64,000 nt of DNA from Candidatus Aalborgicola lynettensis. Lineage in GTDB: Bacteria; Pseudomonadota; Gammaproteobacteria; Burkholderiales; Burkholderiaceae_C. The DNA lies in the NCBI GenBank assembly GCA_016719405.1, contig JADJZE010000021.1, forward strand, positions 496,001 to 560,000, read 5' to 3'. Position numbers and translations under genes: made by a program. The stretch's first letter is position 1. Each line of letters starts with the position of its first letter. The notes under the pieces were generated by a model. That model made no database searches and was not told the DNA's origin. It was given only the letters and a program-made list of their open reading frames with translations. Shown piece by piece: positions 43,661-52,756 of this stretch.

Positions 43661-45763
43661 ATGCTCTACCCACAAGAATTTGACGTCATCGTTGTTGGCG
43701 GCGGCCATGCCGGAACCGAGGCCGCGCTGGCTGCCGCGCGCATGGGTTGCAAAACCCTGCTGTTGTCACACAACATTGAAACCCTGGGGCAGATGAGCTG
43801 CAACCCGTCCATCGGCGGCATTGGCAAAGGGCACCTGGTGAAAGAGGTGGACGCGCTGGGTGGTGCCATGGCGCTGGCCACGGACGAGGCGGGCATTCAG
43901 TTTCGTATTTTGAACAGCAGCAAGGGCCCGGCCGTGCGCGCCACGCGGGCCCAGGCGGACCGCATTTTGTACAAGGCTGCCATCCGCCGCATGCTGGAAA
44001 ACCAGCCTAACCTGTGGCTGTTTCAGCAGGCGGTGGACGACCTGATGGTGGAATCAACAGGGACAGGAGATCGCGTGGTGGGCGCGGTGACGCAGGTGGG
44101 CATTCAGTTCCGATCCAAAACCGTGGTGCTGACGGCGGGCACATTCCTGGACGGCAAGATCCACGTCGGCCTGAACAACTACGCGGCCGGCAGGGCGGGC
44201 GACCCACCTGCCGTGTCTTTGAGCGCACGGCTCAAAGAGCTAACGCTGCCACAAGGTCGCCTGAAGACCGGCACGCCGCCGCGTCTGGATGGTCGCACCA
44301 TCGACTTCAGTCAATGCCTGATTCAGCCCGGTGACGGGGTGGAGGGGGGCATGAGCCCCTCGCACTGTGGTGCGACCCAAGGGTCGGTGCCGGTGTTCAG
44401 CTTTATGGGCCGTGTCGAGATGCACCCCCAGCAAATGCCGTGCTGGATTACCCACACCAACGAGCGCACGCACGACATCATCCGCAGCGGGTTTGACCGC
44501 AGCCCCATGTTCATGGGCAAGATCGAAGGCGTGGGGCCGCGCTACTGCCCGAGTGTGGAAGACAAGGTCAACCGCTTTGCCGACAAAGACAGCCACCAGA
44601 TTTTTCTGGAACCCGAAGGCCTGACCACGCACGAGTACTACCCCAATGGCATCAGCACCAGCCTGCCGTTTGACGTGCAGTACGACTTGGTGCGCTCCAT
44701 GAAAGGGCTGGAAAACGCGCACATTCTGCGCCCCGGCTACGCCATTGAGTATGACTACTTTGATCCGCGTTCGTTGAAAAGCAGTTTCGAAACCCGGCAG
44801 ATCACCGGCCTGTTTTTTGCCGGCCAGATCAACGGCACCACGGGTTACGAAGAAGCCGCCGCGCAAGGCTTGTTCGCCGGTGTCAACGCCGCACTGCAAG
44901 CCGGTGCACCAGCGGCGCAGTCGGCAGCTTGGGGCCAAGACACCTGGGTGCCAGGGCGGGGCGATGCGTACCTGGGCGTGTTGGTCGACGACCTGATTAC
45001 CAAGGGCGTGACCGAGCCCTACCGTATGTTCACCAGCCGTGCCGAGTTCCGCCTGCAGTTGCGCGAAGACAATGCCGATGCCCGACTCACCGAGACCGGC
45101 CGTGCGCTGGGCCTGGTGGACGATGCGCGTTGGGACGCCTTTTGCCGAAAACGCGATGCTGTTTCACGTGAAACAGAACGTCTGCGGGCCGTCTGGGTGA
45201 ACCCCAAGAACTTGGATGCCGCCGAGTCCGAACGGGTGCTGGGCAAAGCCATTGAGCACGAATACAACCTTGCCGACCTGCTGCGCCGCCCGGATGTAAG
45301 TTACGCCGGGCTTATGTCTTTGGCTGGTGGTCGCTACGCCAACCCGGATTTGCCGGTGCCTGTTTCACGTGAAACATTGGGGCAGGGCGGTGGCGCGGAT
45401 GCATCGGTCCCATCTGCGGCGGTGGTGGCGGAGGACGTGTTTGTAGCCTCGGTCGTGGAGCAGGTGGAGATTGCAGCCAAGTACTCCGGCTACATCGATC
45501 GCCAGAAAGACGAAGTGCTGCGCGCCGCCCATTACGAGAACCTGCGCCTGCCGTCCGAGTTGGACTACATGCAGGTCTCGGCCATGAGCATTGAATCGCG
45601 CCAGCGCTTGAGCAAGCAGCGGCCCGAGACGCTGGGCCAGGCCTCGCGCATGTCCGGTATTACACCGGCCACCATTTCCCTGTTGCTCATTCATCTGAAG
45701 AAAAACAAGTTTCGCGGTTTTGCCAGCGACGCTGCCGATACTGCGGCCGAGGTGTTGGCATGA
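43661..45763 (+). CDS. mnmG: tRNA uridine-5-carboxymethylaminomethyl modification enzyme MnmG (GidA)
   Basis: The 700-residue protein has the FAD motif VIVVGGGHAGTEAALAAARMG, the conserved SCNPSIGGIGKGHLVKEVDALGG, the catalytic-cysteine region with GTFLDGKIHVG and the C-terminal ITPATISLLLIHLKK tRNA-binding part. With MnmE it modifies U34 of certain tRNAs. The ATG at 43661 starts the homology. Two perfect parS sites lie inside its 3' half. It overlaps rsmG by four bases. Confidence 0.97.
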   Translation: MLYPQEFDVIVVGGGHAGTEAALAAARMGCKTLLLSHNIETLGQMSCNPSIGGIGKGHLVKEVDALGGAMALATDEAGIQFRILNSSKGPAVRATRAQADRILYKAAIRRMLENQPNLWLFQQAVDDLMVESTGTGDRVVGAVTQVGIQFRSKTVVLTAGTFLDGKIHVGLNNYAAGRAGDPPAVSLSARLKELTLPQGRLKTGTPPRLDGRTIDFSQCLIQPGDGVEGGMSPSHCGATQGSVPVFSFMGRVEMHPQQMPCWITHTNERTHDIIRSGFDRSPMFMGKIEGVGPRYCPSVEDKVNRFADKDSHQIFLEPEGLTTHEYYPNGISTSLPFDVQYDLVRSMKGLENAHILRPGYAIEYDYFDPRSLKSSFETRQITGLFFAGQINGTTGYEEAAAQGLFAGVNAALQAGAPAAQSAAWGQDTWVPGRGDAYLGVLVDDLITKGVTEPYRMFTSRAEFRLQLREDNADARLTETGRALGLVDDARWDAFCRKRDAVSRETERLRAVWVNPKNLDAAESERVLGKAIEHEYNLADLLRRPDVSYAGLMSLAGGRYANPDLPVPVSRETLGQGGGADASVPSAAVVAEDVFVASVVEQVEIAAKYSGYIDRQKDEVLRAAHYENLRLPSELDYMQVSAMSIESRQRLSKQRPETLGQASRMSGITPATISLLLIHLKKNKFRGFASDAADTAAEVLA
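45160..45175. promoter_or_regulatory. parS site 1, perfect palindrome, inside mnmG
   Basis: TGTTTCACGTGAAACA, the canonical chromosomal ParB-binding palindrome. Confidence 0.95.
45361..45376. promoter_or_regulatory. parS site 2, perfect palindrome, inside mnmG
   Basis: TGTTTCACGTGAAACA, identical to site 1 and 201 bases from it. Confidence 0.95.
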
Positions 45764-46437
45764 CGCACCCGCTGGAGCAGGGCCTGCGTCAGGGTCTGAA
45801 AGACTTGGCTTTGCCACTGGATGATGCACAGGTAACACACCTGCTGGACTACCTGGACCTGATCCAGAAGTGGACCAAGGTCTACAACCTGACGGCGGTG
45901 CGCGACCCGCAGGAGATGCTGACGCACCATCTGCTGGACAGTCTGGCCGTTATTGCACCACTGCGCCAGCAGCTTGCAGCCATGCGAGCAGGGCAGAGCG
46001 ATAGCTCGGCCGCAAAGCCCGTGCGGTTGCTGGATGTGGGTTCTGGCGCCGGTCTGCCCGGCATCGTGATTGCTATTTGCTGCCCTGACATTACTGTGCA
46101 CTGTGTGGATACGGTGGCCAAGAAGGCTGCCTTTATCCAGCAGGTGGCGGTGGGCTTGAGGTTGCCCAACTTGCGCGGTATCCACGCCCGGGTGGAATCG
46201 TTGAAGGAGCCTTACGACGTGGTTAGTTCCCGTGCTTTTGCGTCTTTGCTGGACTTCACCAACTGGTCGGGTGCGGCGTTGGCAGAGCAGGGGGTTTGGA
46301 TGGGGATGAAGGGTAAGCACCCGGGGGATGAGTTGGCTGCTTTGCCTGCAGTGGTGAAAGTGTTTCACGTGGAACAACTGCAGGTGCCGGGCTTGGGGGC
46401 TGAGCGGTGCATTGTTTGGATGCGTAGGGCTGGATAG
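45760..46437 (+). CDS. rsmG: 16S rRNA (guanine-527-N7)-methyltransferase RsmG (GidB)
   Basis: The 225-residue protein has the SAM site (LLDVGSGAGLPGIVIAI), YNLTAVRDPQEMLTHHLLDSL (in parts) and the C-terminal VFHVEQLQVPGLGAERCIVWMRR. It methylates G527 of 16S rRNA. It overlaps mnmG by ATGA. A parS site lies in the codons for VFHVEQ near the end, and this tail is copied twice further downstream. Confidence 0.96.
   Translation: MTHPLEQGLRQGLKDLALPLDDAQVTHLLDYLDLIQKWTKVYNLTAVRDPQEMLTHHLLDSLAVIAPLRQQLAAMRAGQSDSSAAKPVRLLDVGSGAGLPGIVIAICCPDITVHCVDTVAKKAAFIQQVAVGLRLPNLRGIHARVESLKEPYDVVSSRAFASLLDFTNWSGAALAEQGVWMGMKGKHPGDELAALPAVVKVFHVEQLQVPGLGAERCIVWMRRAG
46361..46376. promoter_or_regulatory. parS site 3, one mismatch, at the rsmG 3' end
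   Basis: TGTTTCACGTGGAACA within the rsmG codons for VFHVEQ. Confidence 0.85.
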
Positions 46438-46444
46438 CTATTGC

Positions 46445-46698
46445 GGCATGCCGGGTCTCGCCCCGGCGGGCGACCTACTTTCTTTGCTTTGCCAAAGAAA
46501 GTAGGCAAAGAAAGGCGACCCTACTGCCTGCGTCCCCGGCTGCGCCGGGGCAACCTGCGGTGCTCGAAGCCGACGGGGTCTGGCTCGAACTCGCCCTGCG
46601 GGCTCAGACAATCGCCACCCCTGATCCGCCGCCTTCTGCGCTCCTCGGCGCAGGCAGAAGGGTGGGGCGGTTACGCGCCATCGCTGCGCTCGGCGGGG
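46445..46698 (+). repeat. GC-rich intergenic repeat (family 2, copy 1)
   Basis: About 250 bases starting gcatgccgggtctcgccccg. They include the palindrome ctttctttgctttgccaaagaaag, the block ggctgcgccggggcaacctg and the end gcgccatcgctgcgctcgg. The unit recurs at 48574, 50457 and (inverted) 51758. The translation is open in several frames but not protein-like, and this 427-base gap holds no gene. Confidence 0.85.
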
Positions 46699-46820
46699 GT
46701 GTTTCAGTTCAGGTGCCAAATGTGGGTGTTGCGCGCGGTGGATGGACGTGGGCAGTTATGGTTTTGGTAGTGGGGCTGGGTGTTTGCTTGCGTGACCGGA
46801 GTGGCGAAGGGGTTAGGAAT

Positions 46821-46844
46821 AAAAACGGCACCCGAAGGTGCCGT
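46821..46844 (-). terminator. Rho-independent terminator of PEP-CTERM gene 1
   Basis: Stem acggcacc-cgaa-ggtgccgt (46825-46844), followed on the minus strand by TTTTT. It is duplicated at 50876-50900. Confidence 0.85.
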
Positions 46845-46864
46845 TGACAGGAATCGCTGCGAAA

Positions 46865-47512
46865 TCAGGCTTGCTTGCTTTGGCGGCGACGCGCCACGGC
46901 ACCGATCAGACCCAGGCCAGCGAGCAGCATGGCGTAGGTTTCTGGTTCGGGGACGGACGTAACCGTGATTTTGAGGTCGTCAACATTGAGGGTCCGGTAA
47001 TTCCCAGCACCGGTACTAAAAGTCAGGGTGTGGTTTCCGCCTACAACGGCGTGAAAGGTATGGCTGAAATGAGCTTGGTGTGTTGATGGAGCAAAGTTGG
47101 CGCCTGGGTTGTGAGTGGTCGCGAGGATGCCTCCGGTGCTGTTTAGATTGAAGCTCTCTCCATTAAACGCAAAAAGTGGACCCTGATTTCCGGGAATGTT
47201 GGGAAGAGTGGATATGCTGGACGAATACCAGAACTCGACGGTTATATCTGTGGAGGTCAGTCCATAGACGCGGTCAAAACTTGCACTGGCAGAGTCGTTT
47301 AGCAATCCAGGTGCAATGTTTAATCCGTCGGGGTAACGAACAGTGCCAGGAATGCAATGGGCGTTTACAAAGGTCATGTAACTACATTGCCCTGCTCCGC
47401 CATTGAATTCCTCAGTGAGTGTCGTTACACCACTGACCGTGGTAGGGGTCAAAGTGGCATGCCCACTGATTGCAAAAACTGCCAATGCGGCAGCAGCCAT
47501 AAGTCTTTTCAT
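46865..47512 (-). CDS. PEP-CTERM sorting-domain secreted protein 1
   Basis: The 215-residue protein has a signal peptide (cleaved after ISGHA) and a C-terminal PEP-CTERM sorting signal: VPEPETYAMLLAGLGLIGA followed by ARRRQSKQA. Such proteins are processed by exosortase and exported to the surface, often with biofilm matrix. The middle part (YSSSISTLPNIPGNQGPLFAF) has no known enzymatic motif. A paralogous locus lies at 50922, with the same terminator and upstream element. Confidence 0.88.
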   Translation of the reverse strand: MKRLMAAAALAVFAISGHATLTPTTVSGVTTLTEEFNGGAGQCSYMTFVNAHCIPGTVRYPDGLNIAPGLLNDSASASFDRVYGLTSTDITVEFWYSSSISTLPNIPGNQGPLFAFNGESFNLNSTGGILATTHNPGANFAPSTHQAHFSHTFHAVVGGNHTLTFSTGAGNYRTLNVDDLKITVTSVPEPETYAMLLAGLGLIGAVARRRQSKQA

Positions 47513-47629
47513 CGTTGTTATCCCTGTGCGATGGAGTAAAAAAGTGCAGGTTGTACCCATGCACCGGTGTGAGTCTCGGCAGTCTTCAGCCAAGCTTCAT
47601 CATTTTCGCTTCACTTGGCTTGGCTTGCC

Positions 47630-47656
47630 GGGCCAAACTATAGGGTTTTGGTGCCA
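47630..47656 (-). promoter_or_regulatory. Conserved 27-bp element upstream of PEP-CTERM gene 1
   Basis: gggccaaactatagggttttggtgcca, in two runs, is identical at 51705-51731. It lies 118 bases from the ATG here and 130 bases in the second locus. This may be a shared promoter or operator, or simply part of the duplicated segment. Confidence 0.45.
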
Positions 47657-47772
47657 AACCGTGTTGGTTGGGCTGCTGTCAGCGGCAGCGGAGGTTTAGC
47701 ACGGTGCTGTCTGGGCAGGATGCTGAAAAGACCGGCTGCCATAGCCCGGCCTCATTGCAACGCGGGAATTCA

Positions 47773-47812
47773 CTGCAAAAACCATAGCTGGCCGCGCATG
47801 TCCACCGTGCGC
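47773..47812 (-). repeat. Double stem-loop dispersed repeat (family 1), partial
   Basis: aaaaaccatagctgg followed by ccgcgcatg...accgtgcgc, inverted. It lies in the 379-base gap between PEP-CTERM gene 1 and the BrnA gene, where no gene is seen. Confidence 0.5.
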
Positions 47813-47891
47813 TGGCCGTACTTTGGATCTTGAAAACTGGCCATCGCCCAGCAACCCCGCGCTGAGCGTAGCGATGACGCGGATGCTCGAA

Positions 47892-48197
47892 TTACACCGG
47901 GTGATGGGTACGCAGCCAGTCGCGCATGGCATCGTTTACGCGGGTCTGCCATCCCTTGCCGGTGGCCCGAAAAGCTGCCAGCACGTCCGCGTCAAAGCGG
48001 ATGGTGATGCGCTCTTTCACTGTGTCTGCCGGTGGTCGTCCGCGTGGTTTGAGCATCGACTGGGCGGTCTTTGTTCCAAATAATGCGGGCAGAACTTCTG
48101 CTGCGGGCCGGGCGCGGACAAAGTCCGCATCGGTCCATTCCGGGTTGTCGTCGTCAATTTGCTCCGGATTGGGGTGCTTGGGTGCTTGTTTCGGCAT
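47892..48197 (-). CDS. brnA: BrnA-type antitoxin (non-cassette copy)
   Basis: The 101-residue protein has the BrnA acidic N-terminus (IDDDNPEWTDADFVRARPA) and ribbon-helix-helix segment (ERITIRFDADVLAAFRATGK, then WQTRVNDAMRDWLRTH). The start at 48197 overlaps the brnT 3' end by 44 bases. There is no attC at its 3' end, unlike the integron copies. Confidence 0.88.
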   Translation of the reverse strand: MPKQAPKHPNPEQIDDDNPEWTDADFVRARPAAEVLPALFGTKTAQSMLKPRGRPPADTVKERITIRFDADVLAAFRATGKGWQTRVNDAMRDWLRTHHPV

Positions 48198-48450
48198 ATC
48201 TATTGATCTCTCTCGAATTGGCTTTGCGAAGGCTGATGACGTGTACTTTGTCATCGCGCGGTGTAAAAACGACTGCATGCAGTCGATTCCCGATGAAACC
48301 CAGCACCTGAAAGCGACGTTCTCCATACGCTTTGCGGGTGTCTTCACGAATCAGGGCGGTTGCCCAATCAAGCTGTTCAACCAGATCAAAAGGGATGCCA
48401 CGGCTTGCAATGTTGGCGGCGTTCTTGGCGGGGTCGAAGCTGATGGGCAT
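48154..48450 (-). CDS. brnT: BrnT-type ribonuclease toxin (non-cassette copy)
   Basis: The 98-residue protein starts MPISFDPAKNAANIASRGIP and has DWATALIREDTRKAYGERR and the C-terminal KVHVISLRKANSREINRYA. It is a complete BrnT with antitoxin downstream. The pair lies between duplicated rsmG-tail segments, 24 bases from a copied parS region. Confidence 0.88.
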   Translation of the reverse strand: MPISFDPAKNAANIASRGIPFDLVEQLDWATALIREDTRKAYGERRFQVLGFIGNRLHAVVFTPRDDKVHVISLRKANSREINRYAETSTQAPQSGAN

Positions 48451-48486
48451 GCTGGTTTATTGTATGCACATTAAATATGTTGGGCA

Positions 48487-48564
48487 AGTGTTTCACGTGG
48501 AACAACTGCAGGTGCCGGGGTTGGGGCGCAGCGGTGTATTGTTTGGATGCTCAGGGCTGGGTAG
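48487..48564 (+). pseudogene. Duplicated 3' tail of rsmG, copy 2 (with parS)
   Basis: The sequence from agtgtttcacgtggaac through gtttggatgctcagggctgg repeats the last 25 codons of rsmG, including parS, and stops at a TAG. There is no upstream rsmG sequence here. Confidence 0.8.
48489..48504. promoter_or_regulatory. parS site 4, one mismatch
   Basis: TGTTTCACGTGGAACA, in the copied rsmG tail. Confidence 0.85.
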
Positions 48565-48573
48565 ATGGGCTCC

Positions 48574-48898
48574 TGAGTCATGCTCCGGTGGGAGGGGTGT
48601 CGGGGTGTGCGCCCGGCAGCGCAGTTATTTTCTTTTGCTTCGCCAAAAGAAAGTATGCAAAGTTCACGCAGTTGGGGGTCTGCTAACTTTGCAGTGCAAA
48701 GTTATGCAGGCACCAAAAGCGACCCTGCTGCCTGCGTCCCCGGCTGCGCCGGGGCAACCTGCGGTGCTCGAAGTCGGCGGGGTCTGGCTCGAACTCGCCC
48801 TGCGGGCTCAAACAATCGCCAGCCCTGATCCGCCGCCTTCTGCGCTCCTCGGCGCAGGCAGAAGGGTGGGGCGTTACGCGCCATCGCTGCGCTCGGTG
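48574..48898 (+). repeat. GC-rich intergenic repeat (family 2, copy 2)
   Basis: Same order as copy 1, with the palindrome ttttcttttgcttcgccaaaagaaa and an extra insertion of about 50 bases (48660-48714) before the ggctgcgccggggcaacctg block. It fills most of the 527-base gap before the SHOCT gene. Confidence 0.85.
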
Positions 48899-48977
48899 GT
48901 ATCGGGGCGAGTTGTCACGGTTTGCTATATTGGTTGGCTGGCTTTGCCAGTCACACTCAATCTACGGGGATAACTTT

Positions 48978-50189
48978 ATGAAAAAAACACTATCGCTGCT
49001 ACTGGCAGCACACCTTGCCATTCCTGTGGCGCATGCAGGCATTTTCGATTTCGTTAAGGGCTTGATAAAAGGGAATACGATTTTCTTGGCGCCGCCTGAA
49101 AACATTGATTTGGCCAAGTACCATGCCTTGGTCATCAATGCAGGTGCTGGCCCTGAGTCTGCCCAGTTGGCTGATATGGCAGAAGAGCAGTTGGCCGGGT
49201 TGAAAGGCGCTGGGCTTCCCTACTATTCGCGTGTTTTTCGCAATACAGCGGTAAAGACGGACGCCTTTGATATCGCCGTAATTTCCATCACAGCCGGTCC
49301 CAGTCAAGTGTCTGACTCCGCCGGATCAGAAGTCCGGGTGCAATGTACAAACGGCAAGAACGTCTGCGACAGCAATCAATCTCGCCAATACACGGTGGGT
49401 TGCTCCATTCGTACGGCGGTGACTCCCTTGTCAATCAGCATTCGCGATAGCGTGACGAATGCCCCATTGGTACCCCTGTCAAGTCAGCAGGGGAGCGTCA
49501 GCACGAAGTCGCAGGTATGTTCCGATCAAAGTGGCGCACTCAAGGACGGTGCGGAACTTGTGGGTGAAAACTACGTTTCCGCCATCGGTAAATTGGTTGA
49601 ACGTATTGGGCCCAAGCAGGATAAGCGCCCAACCGACCTCATTAGTTCGGATGACAGCATTTCTGGCGCCGATGCGGTTAAGTTGAAGGTGGCTTATGAA
49701 TCGGCAGGCCGTAGCGACATGGTGACTGCGTGCCGGCTGTATGACGAATTGAATGTGTCAAAGCCGAATAACGGGGTCATTCTCTTCAATAAAGGTTATT
49801 GCCGCCATTCGATTGGTGCCTTTGCCCAAGCCCAGGCCTTGTACGAGCAGTCAGCCGCCGCGGACGCATCCCCCAAAGACCTTCTGGCCACCTATCAAGC
49901 CGAGGTAAATGATTGGCTCGCCAAAGGCGTGCAAGCGGTGATTGTGACCATTCCAGCGCAAGCATTGGCAGCGGCCCAGGCGCAGCCAGCCGTATCTGTC
50001 GCGCCCACAACCGTCGCACCGCAGCCTGCCACACCCAAGCCTGCAGCACCGGTTGCTGTGGCTACTGCTTCTTCGTCAGGCGGTGATGTCTCCAAGCGAC
50101 TGAGCCAAATCAAGGCGCTGTTTGACGACGGGATCATCACCAAGGAAGAGTACAACGCAAAGCGCAAAGCCATACTCGACGCCATGTAG
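48978..50189 (+). CDS. Secreted protein with C-terminal SHOCT domain
   Basis: The 403-residue protein has a signal peptide (cleaved after IPVAHA) and a central region without a recognised fold. An alanine/proline-rich linker (about 340-375) leads to a C-terminal SHOCT-type segment (RLSQIKALFDDGIITKEEYNAKRKAIL, in parts). A tetratricopeptide-like stretch (GVILFNKGYCRHSIGAFAQAQALYEQSAA, in parts) precedes the linker. It is probably periplasmic or surface; the function is unknown. It sits between two duplicated segments. Confidence 0.8.
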   Translation: MKKTLSLLLAAHLAIPVAHAGIFDFVKGLIKGNTIFLAPPENIDLAKYHALVINAGAGPESAQLADMAEEQLAGLKGAGLPYYSRVFRNTAVKTDAFDIAVISITAGPSQVSDSAGSEVRVQCTNGKNVCDSNQSRQYTVGCSIRTAVTPLSISIRDSVTNAPLVPLSSQQGSVSTKSQVCSDQSGALKDGAELVGENYVSAIGKLVERIGPKQDKRPTDLISSDDSISGADAVKLKVAYESAGRSDMVTACRLYDELNVSKPNNGVILFNKGYCRHSIGAFAQAQALYEQSAAADASPKDLLATYQAEVNDWLAKGVQAVIVTIPAQALAAAQAQPAVSVAPTTVAPQPATPKPAAPVAVATASSSGGDVSKRLSQIKALFDDGIITKEEYNAKRKAILDAM

Positions 50190-50263
50190 CATGGGCAAAA
50201 GGTGGCGCTCAACCGACCCAGCCAATTCCATTTGGACGATCCCTCCAGCAGGAATTCAGGTTG

Positions 50264-50450
50264 TTTGCTCCGTGCCTTTGCGTCCTTGCTGGACTTTCGC
50301 TTACTGATCTGGCGCGGCATAGGCCATGAACGGCAAGCACCCTGAACAAGACGTGGCTGCGGCGGTGAAGGTGTTTCACGTGGAACAACTGCAGGTGCCT
50401 AGGTTGGGGGGGGCGGAGTGGGGATTGGTTGGATGCGCAAGGCGGGGTAG
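50264..50450 (+). pseudogene. Duplicated 3' part of rsmG, copy 3 (with parS)
   Basis: The stretch starting cgtgcctttgcgtccttgct and containing the frame MNGKHPEQDVAAAVKVFHVEQLQVP mirrors the last roughly 65 codons of rsmG with deletions and changes. Its end is followed by repeat family 2, as at the real rsmG. Confidence 0.82.
50372..50387. promoter_or_regulatory. parS site 5, one mismatch
   Basis: TGTTTCACGTGGAACA, in the third rsmG tail. Confidence 0.85.
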
Positions 50451-50456
50451 TTATTG

Positions 50457-50745
50457 AGGCATGCCGGGTCTCGCCCCGGCGGGCGGGGGTGTCGGGGTGT
50501 GCGCCCGACAGCGCACTTACTTTCTTTTGCTTCGCCAAAAGAAAGTAAGCAAAGAAAAGGCGACCCTGCTGCCTGCGACCCCGGCTGCGCCGGGGCAACC
50601 TGCGGTGCTCGAAGCCGGCGGGGTCTGGCTCGAACTCGCCCTGCGGGCTCAAACAATCGCCAGCCCTGATCCGCCACCTTCTGTGCTCCTCGGCGCAGGC
50701 AGAAGGGTGGGGGGAGAACCCGCGCCATCGCTGCGCTCGGCTCGG
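50457..50745 (+). repeat. GC-rich intergenic repeat (family 2, copy 3)
   Basis: It starts ggcatgccgggtctcgcccc and includes the palindrome ttactttcttttgcttcgcc...aaagaaagtaa and the ggctgcgccggggcaacctg block. With the rsmG tail and the terminator it occupies the 732-base gap 50190-50921, which has no gene. Confidence 0.85.
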
Positions 50746-50778
50746 CGTGGGTTCTACGGTTTATGTGCAAAAAGTGGC

Positions 50779-50820
50779 TTTTGCGCACGGTGGATGCGCG
50801 GAAGCAGCTATGGTTTTGGG
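50779..50820 (+). repeat. Double stem-loop dispersed repeat (family 1), partial
   Basis: cttttgcgcacg...gatgcgcgg followed by agcagctatggttttggg. The second stem has lost its 3' arm. Confidence 0.55.
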
Positions 50821-50875
50821 AGTGGATGTCGCGTACCTGCATGCGTGACCGGGCTGGCGAAACTGGATAGACAAA

Positions 50876-50900
50876 CAAAAACGGCACCCGAGGGTGCCGT
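50876..50900 (-). terminator. Rho-independent terminator of PEP-CTERM gene 2
   Basis: acggcaccc-gagg-gtgccgt (50881-50900), followed on the minus strand by TTTTTG. It is the duplicate of the one at 46821. Confidence 0.85.
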
Positions 50901-50921
50901 TGGCAGGAAACGCTGGTGAAA

Positions 50922-51575
<654 letters not shown>

Positions 51576-51704
51576 AAAAGTCATGCAAAGTAAGGCCGTG
51601 AATTCGTCGCGGTCTTTTTTTTCGACAATGGACGCCGTAAATACAGCCTCCCCCTTGTAATCCGACGGATTTCCGCCAGACTGGATAGTGTGGCTTGGCT
51701 TGGC

Positions 51705-51731
51705 GGGCCAAACTATAGGGTTTTGGTGCCA
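51705..51731 (-). promoter_or_regulatory. Conserved 27-bp element upstream of PEP-CTERM gene 2
   Basis: Identical to 47630-47656 (gggccaaactatagg followed by gttttggtgcca), at a similar distance from the start codon. Confidence 0.45.
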
Positions 51732-51757
51732 GACCGCCCACTCCCTACTCCCGCTGC

Positions 51758-52010
51758 GCCGGGCGCAGCAATGGCGCGTAACGCCCCAACCCCCTTCTGC
51801 CAGCGCCGAGGCGCGCAGGGTTCGGCGGATCAGGGCTGGCGATTGTTTGAGCCCGCAGGGCGAGTTCGAGCCAGACCCCGCCGGGCCCGAGCACCGCAGG
51901 TTGCCCCGGCGCAGCCGGGGTCGCAGGCAGCAGGGTCGCCTTTCTTTTGCTCACTTTTCTTTGGCGAAGCAAAGAAAAGTGAGTGCGCTGTCGGGCGCAC
52001 ACCCCGACAA
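51758..52010 (-). repeat. GC-rich intergenic repeat (family 2, copy 4, inverted)
   Basis: The reverse complement of the unit: caggttgccccggcgcagcc, then the palindrome cttttctttggcgaagcaaagaaaag. It ends just before the lysE-like gene. The 507-base gap 51576-52082 contains this, the 27-bp element and nothing else. Confidence 0.85.
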
Positions 52011-52082
52011 ACTGCAATCTCCCCGTAAACTCACCCCCTCCACCCGGATCGGGTTCAAGCCCCTCCACCCCAAGGAATCCCC

Positions 52083-52697
52083 ATGTTTGGCATAGCCGAC
52101 TTCGGTGCTTTTGTCGCAGCCTTCATCATTCTGCTGTTCATCCCCGGCCCCGGTAATTTGGCCATCATCACCTCCACCACCAAGGGCGGGCTCCAAGGTG
52201 GGCTGGCGGCAACCTTCGGTTTGATGGCGGGCGACCAGGTGTTGATGTGGGCGGCGGTGGCCGGTGTGGCCGCCGTGCTGGCGGCCTACCCCGCAGCCTT
52301 TCACGCCGTGCAGTGGTTGGGCGCAGCGTACCTGGCCTGGCTGGGGTTCAAGATGCTCACGGCCAAGCCGGGCGCGGCGCCCATTTTGAACATCAAACCG
52401 CACCATTACTTTCAGCAGGCGCTGACCATCACCGTGCTCAACCCCAAGGCCATTGTGTTTTACATGGCCTTCTTCCCCCTGTTCATTGATCCGCAGCACC
52501 ACCAAGGCATGGTCACGTTTGGTGTGATGGCGCTCACCGTGGCGGTGCTGGCCTTTGTGTACTGCTTTGCGGTGGTGCTGCTGACCCATTTTCTGGCCGA
52601 GCGTATGCGGGCCAATCCGGATATTTCGCGTGGGCTGGAAAAACTGGCAGGGGTGTTCCTGCTGGGTTTTGGCATCAAGCTGGCGCTTTCGCGCTGA
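52083..52697 (+). CDS. LysE/RhtB-family translocator
   Basis: The 204-residue membrane protein has about six helices and the LysE signature (LFIPGPGNLAIITSTTKGGLQGG near the start, in parts, then LNPKAIVFYMAFFP). These export amino acids or related metabolites. The substrate is not evident. It lies between rsmG and parA, a position seen in other Burkholderiales. Confidence 0.9.
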   Translation: MFGIADFGAFVAAFIILLFIPGPGNLAIITSTTKGGLQGGLAATFGLMAGDQVLMWAAVAGVAAVLAAYPAAFHAVQWLGAAYLAWLGFKMLTAKPGAAPILNIKPHHYFQQALTITVLNPKAIVFYMAFFPLFIDPQHHQGMVTFGVMALTVAVLAFVYCFAVVLLTHFLAERMRANPDISRGLEKLAGVFLLGFGIKLALSR

Positions 52698-52707
52698 GCC
52701 CCACCCA

Positions 52708-52723
52708 TGTTCCACGTGAAACA
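52708..52723. promoter_or_regulatory. parS site 6, one mismatch, upstream of parA
   Basis: TGTTCCACGTGAAACA, 34 bases before the parA ATG. Confidence 0.88.
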
Positions 52724-52756
52724 CACCACTTTTTTACTTTTCTAACTGAGCATTTC

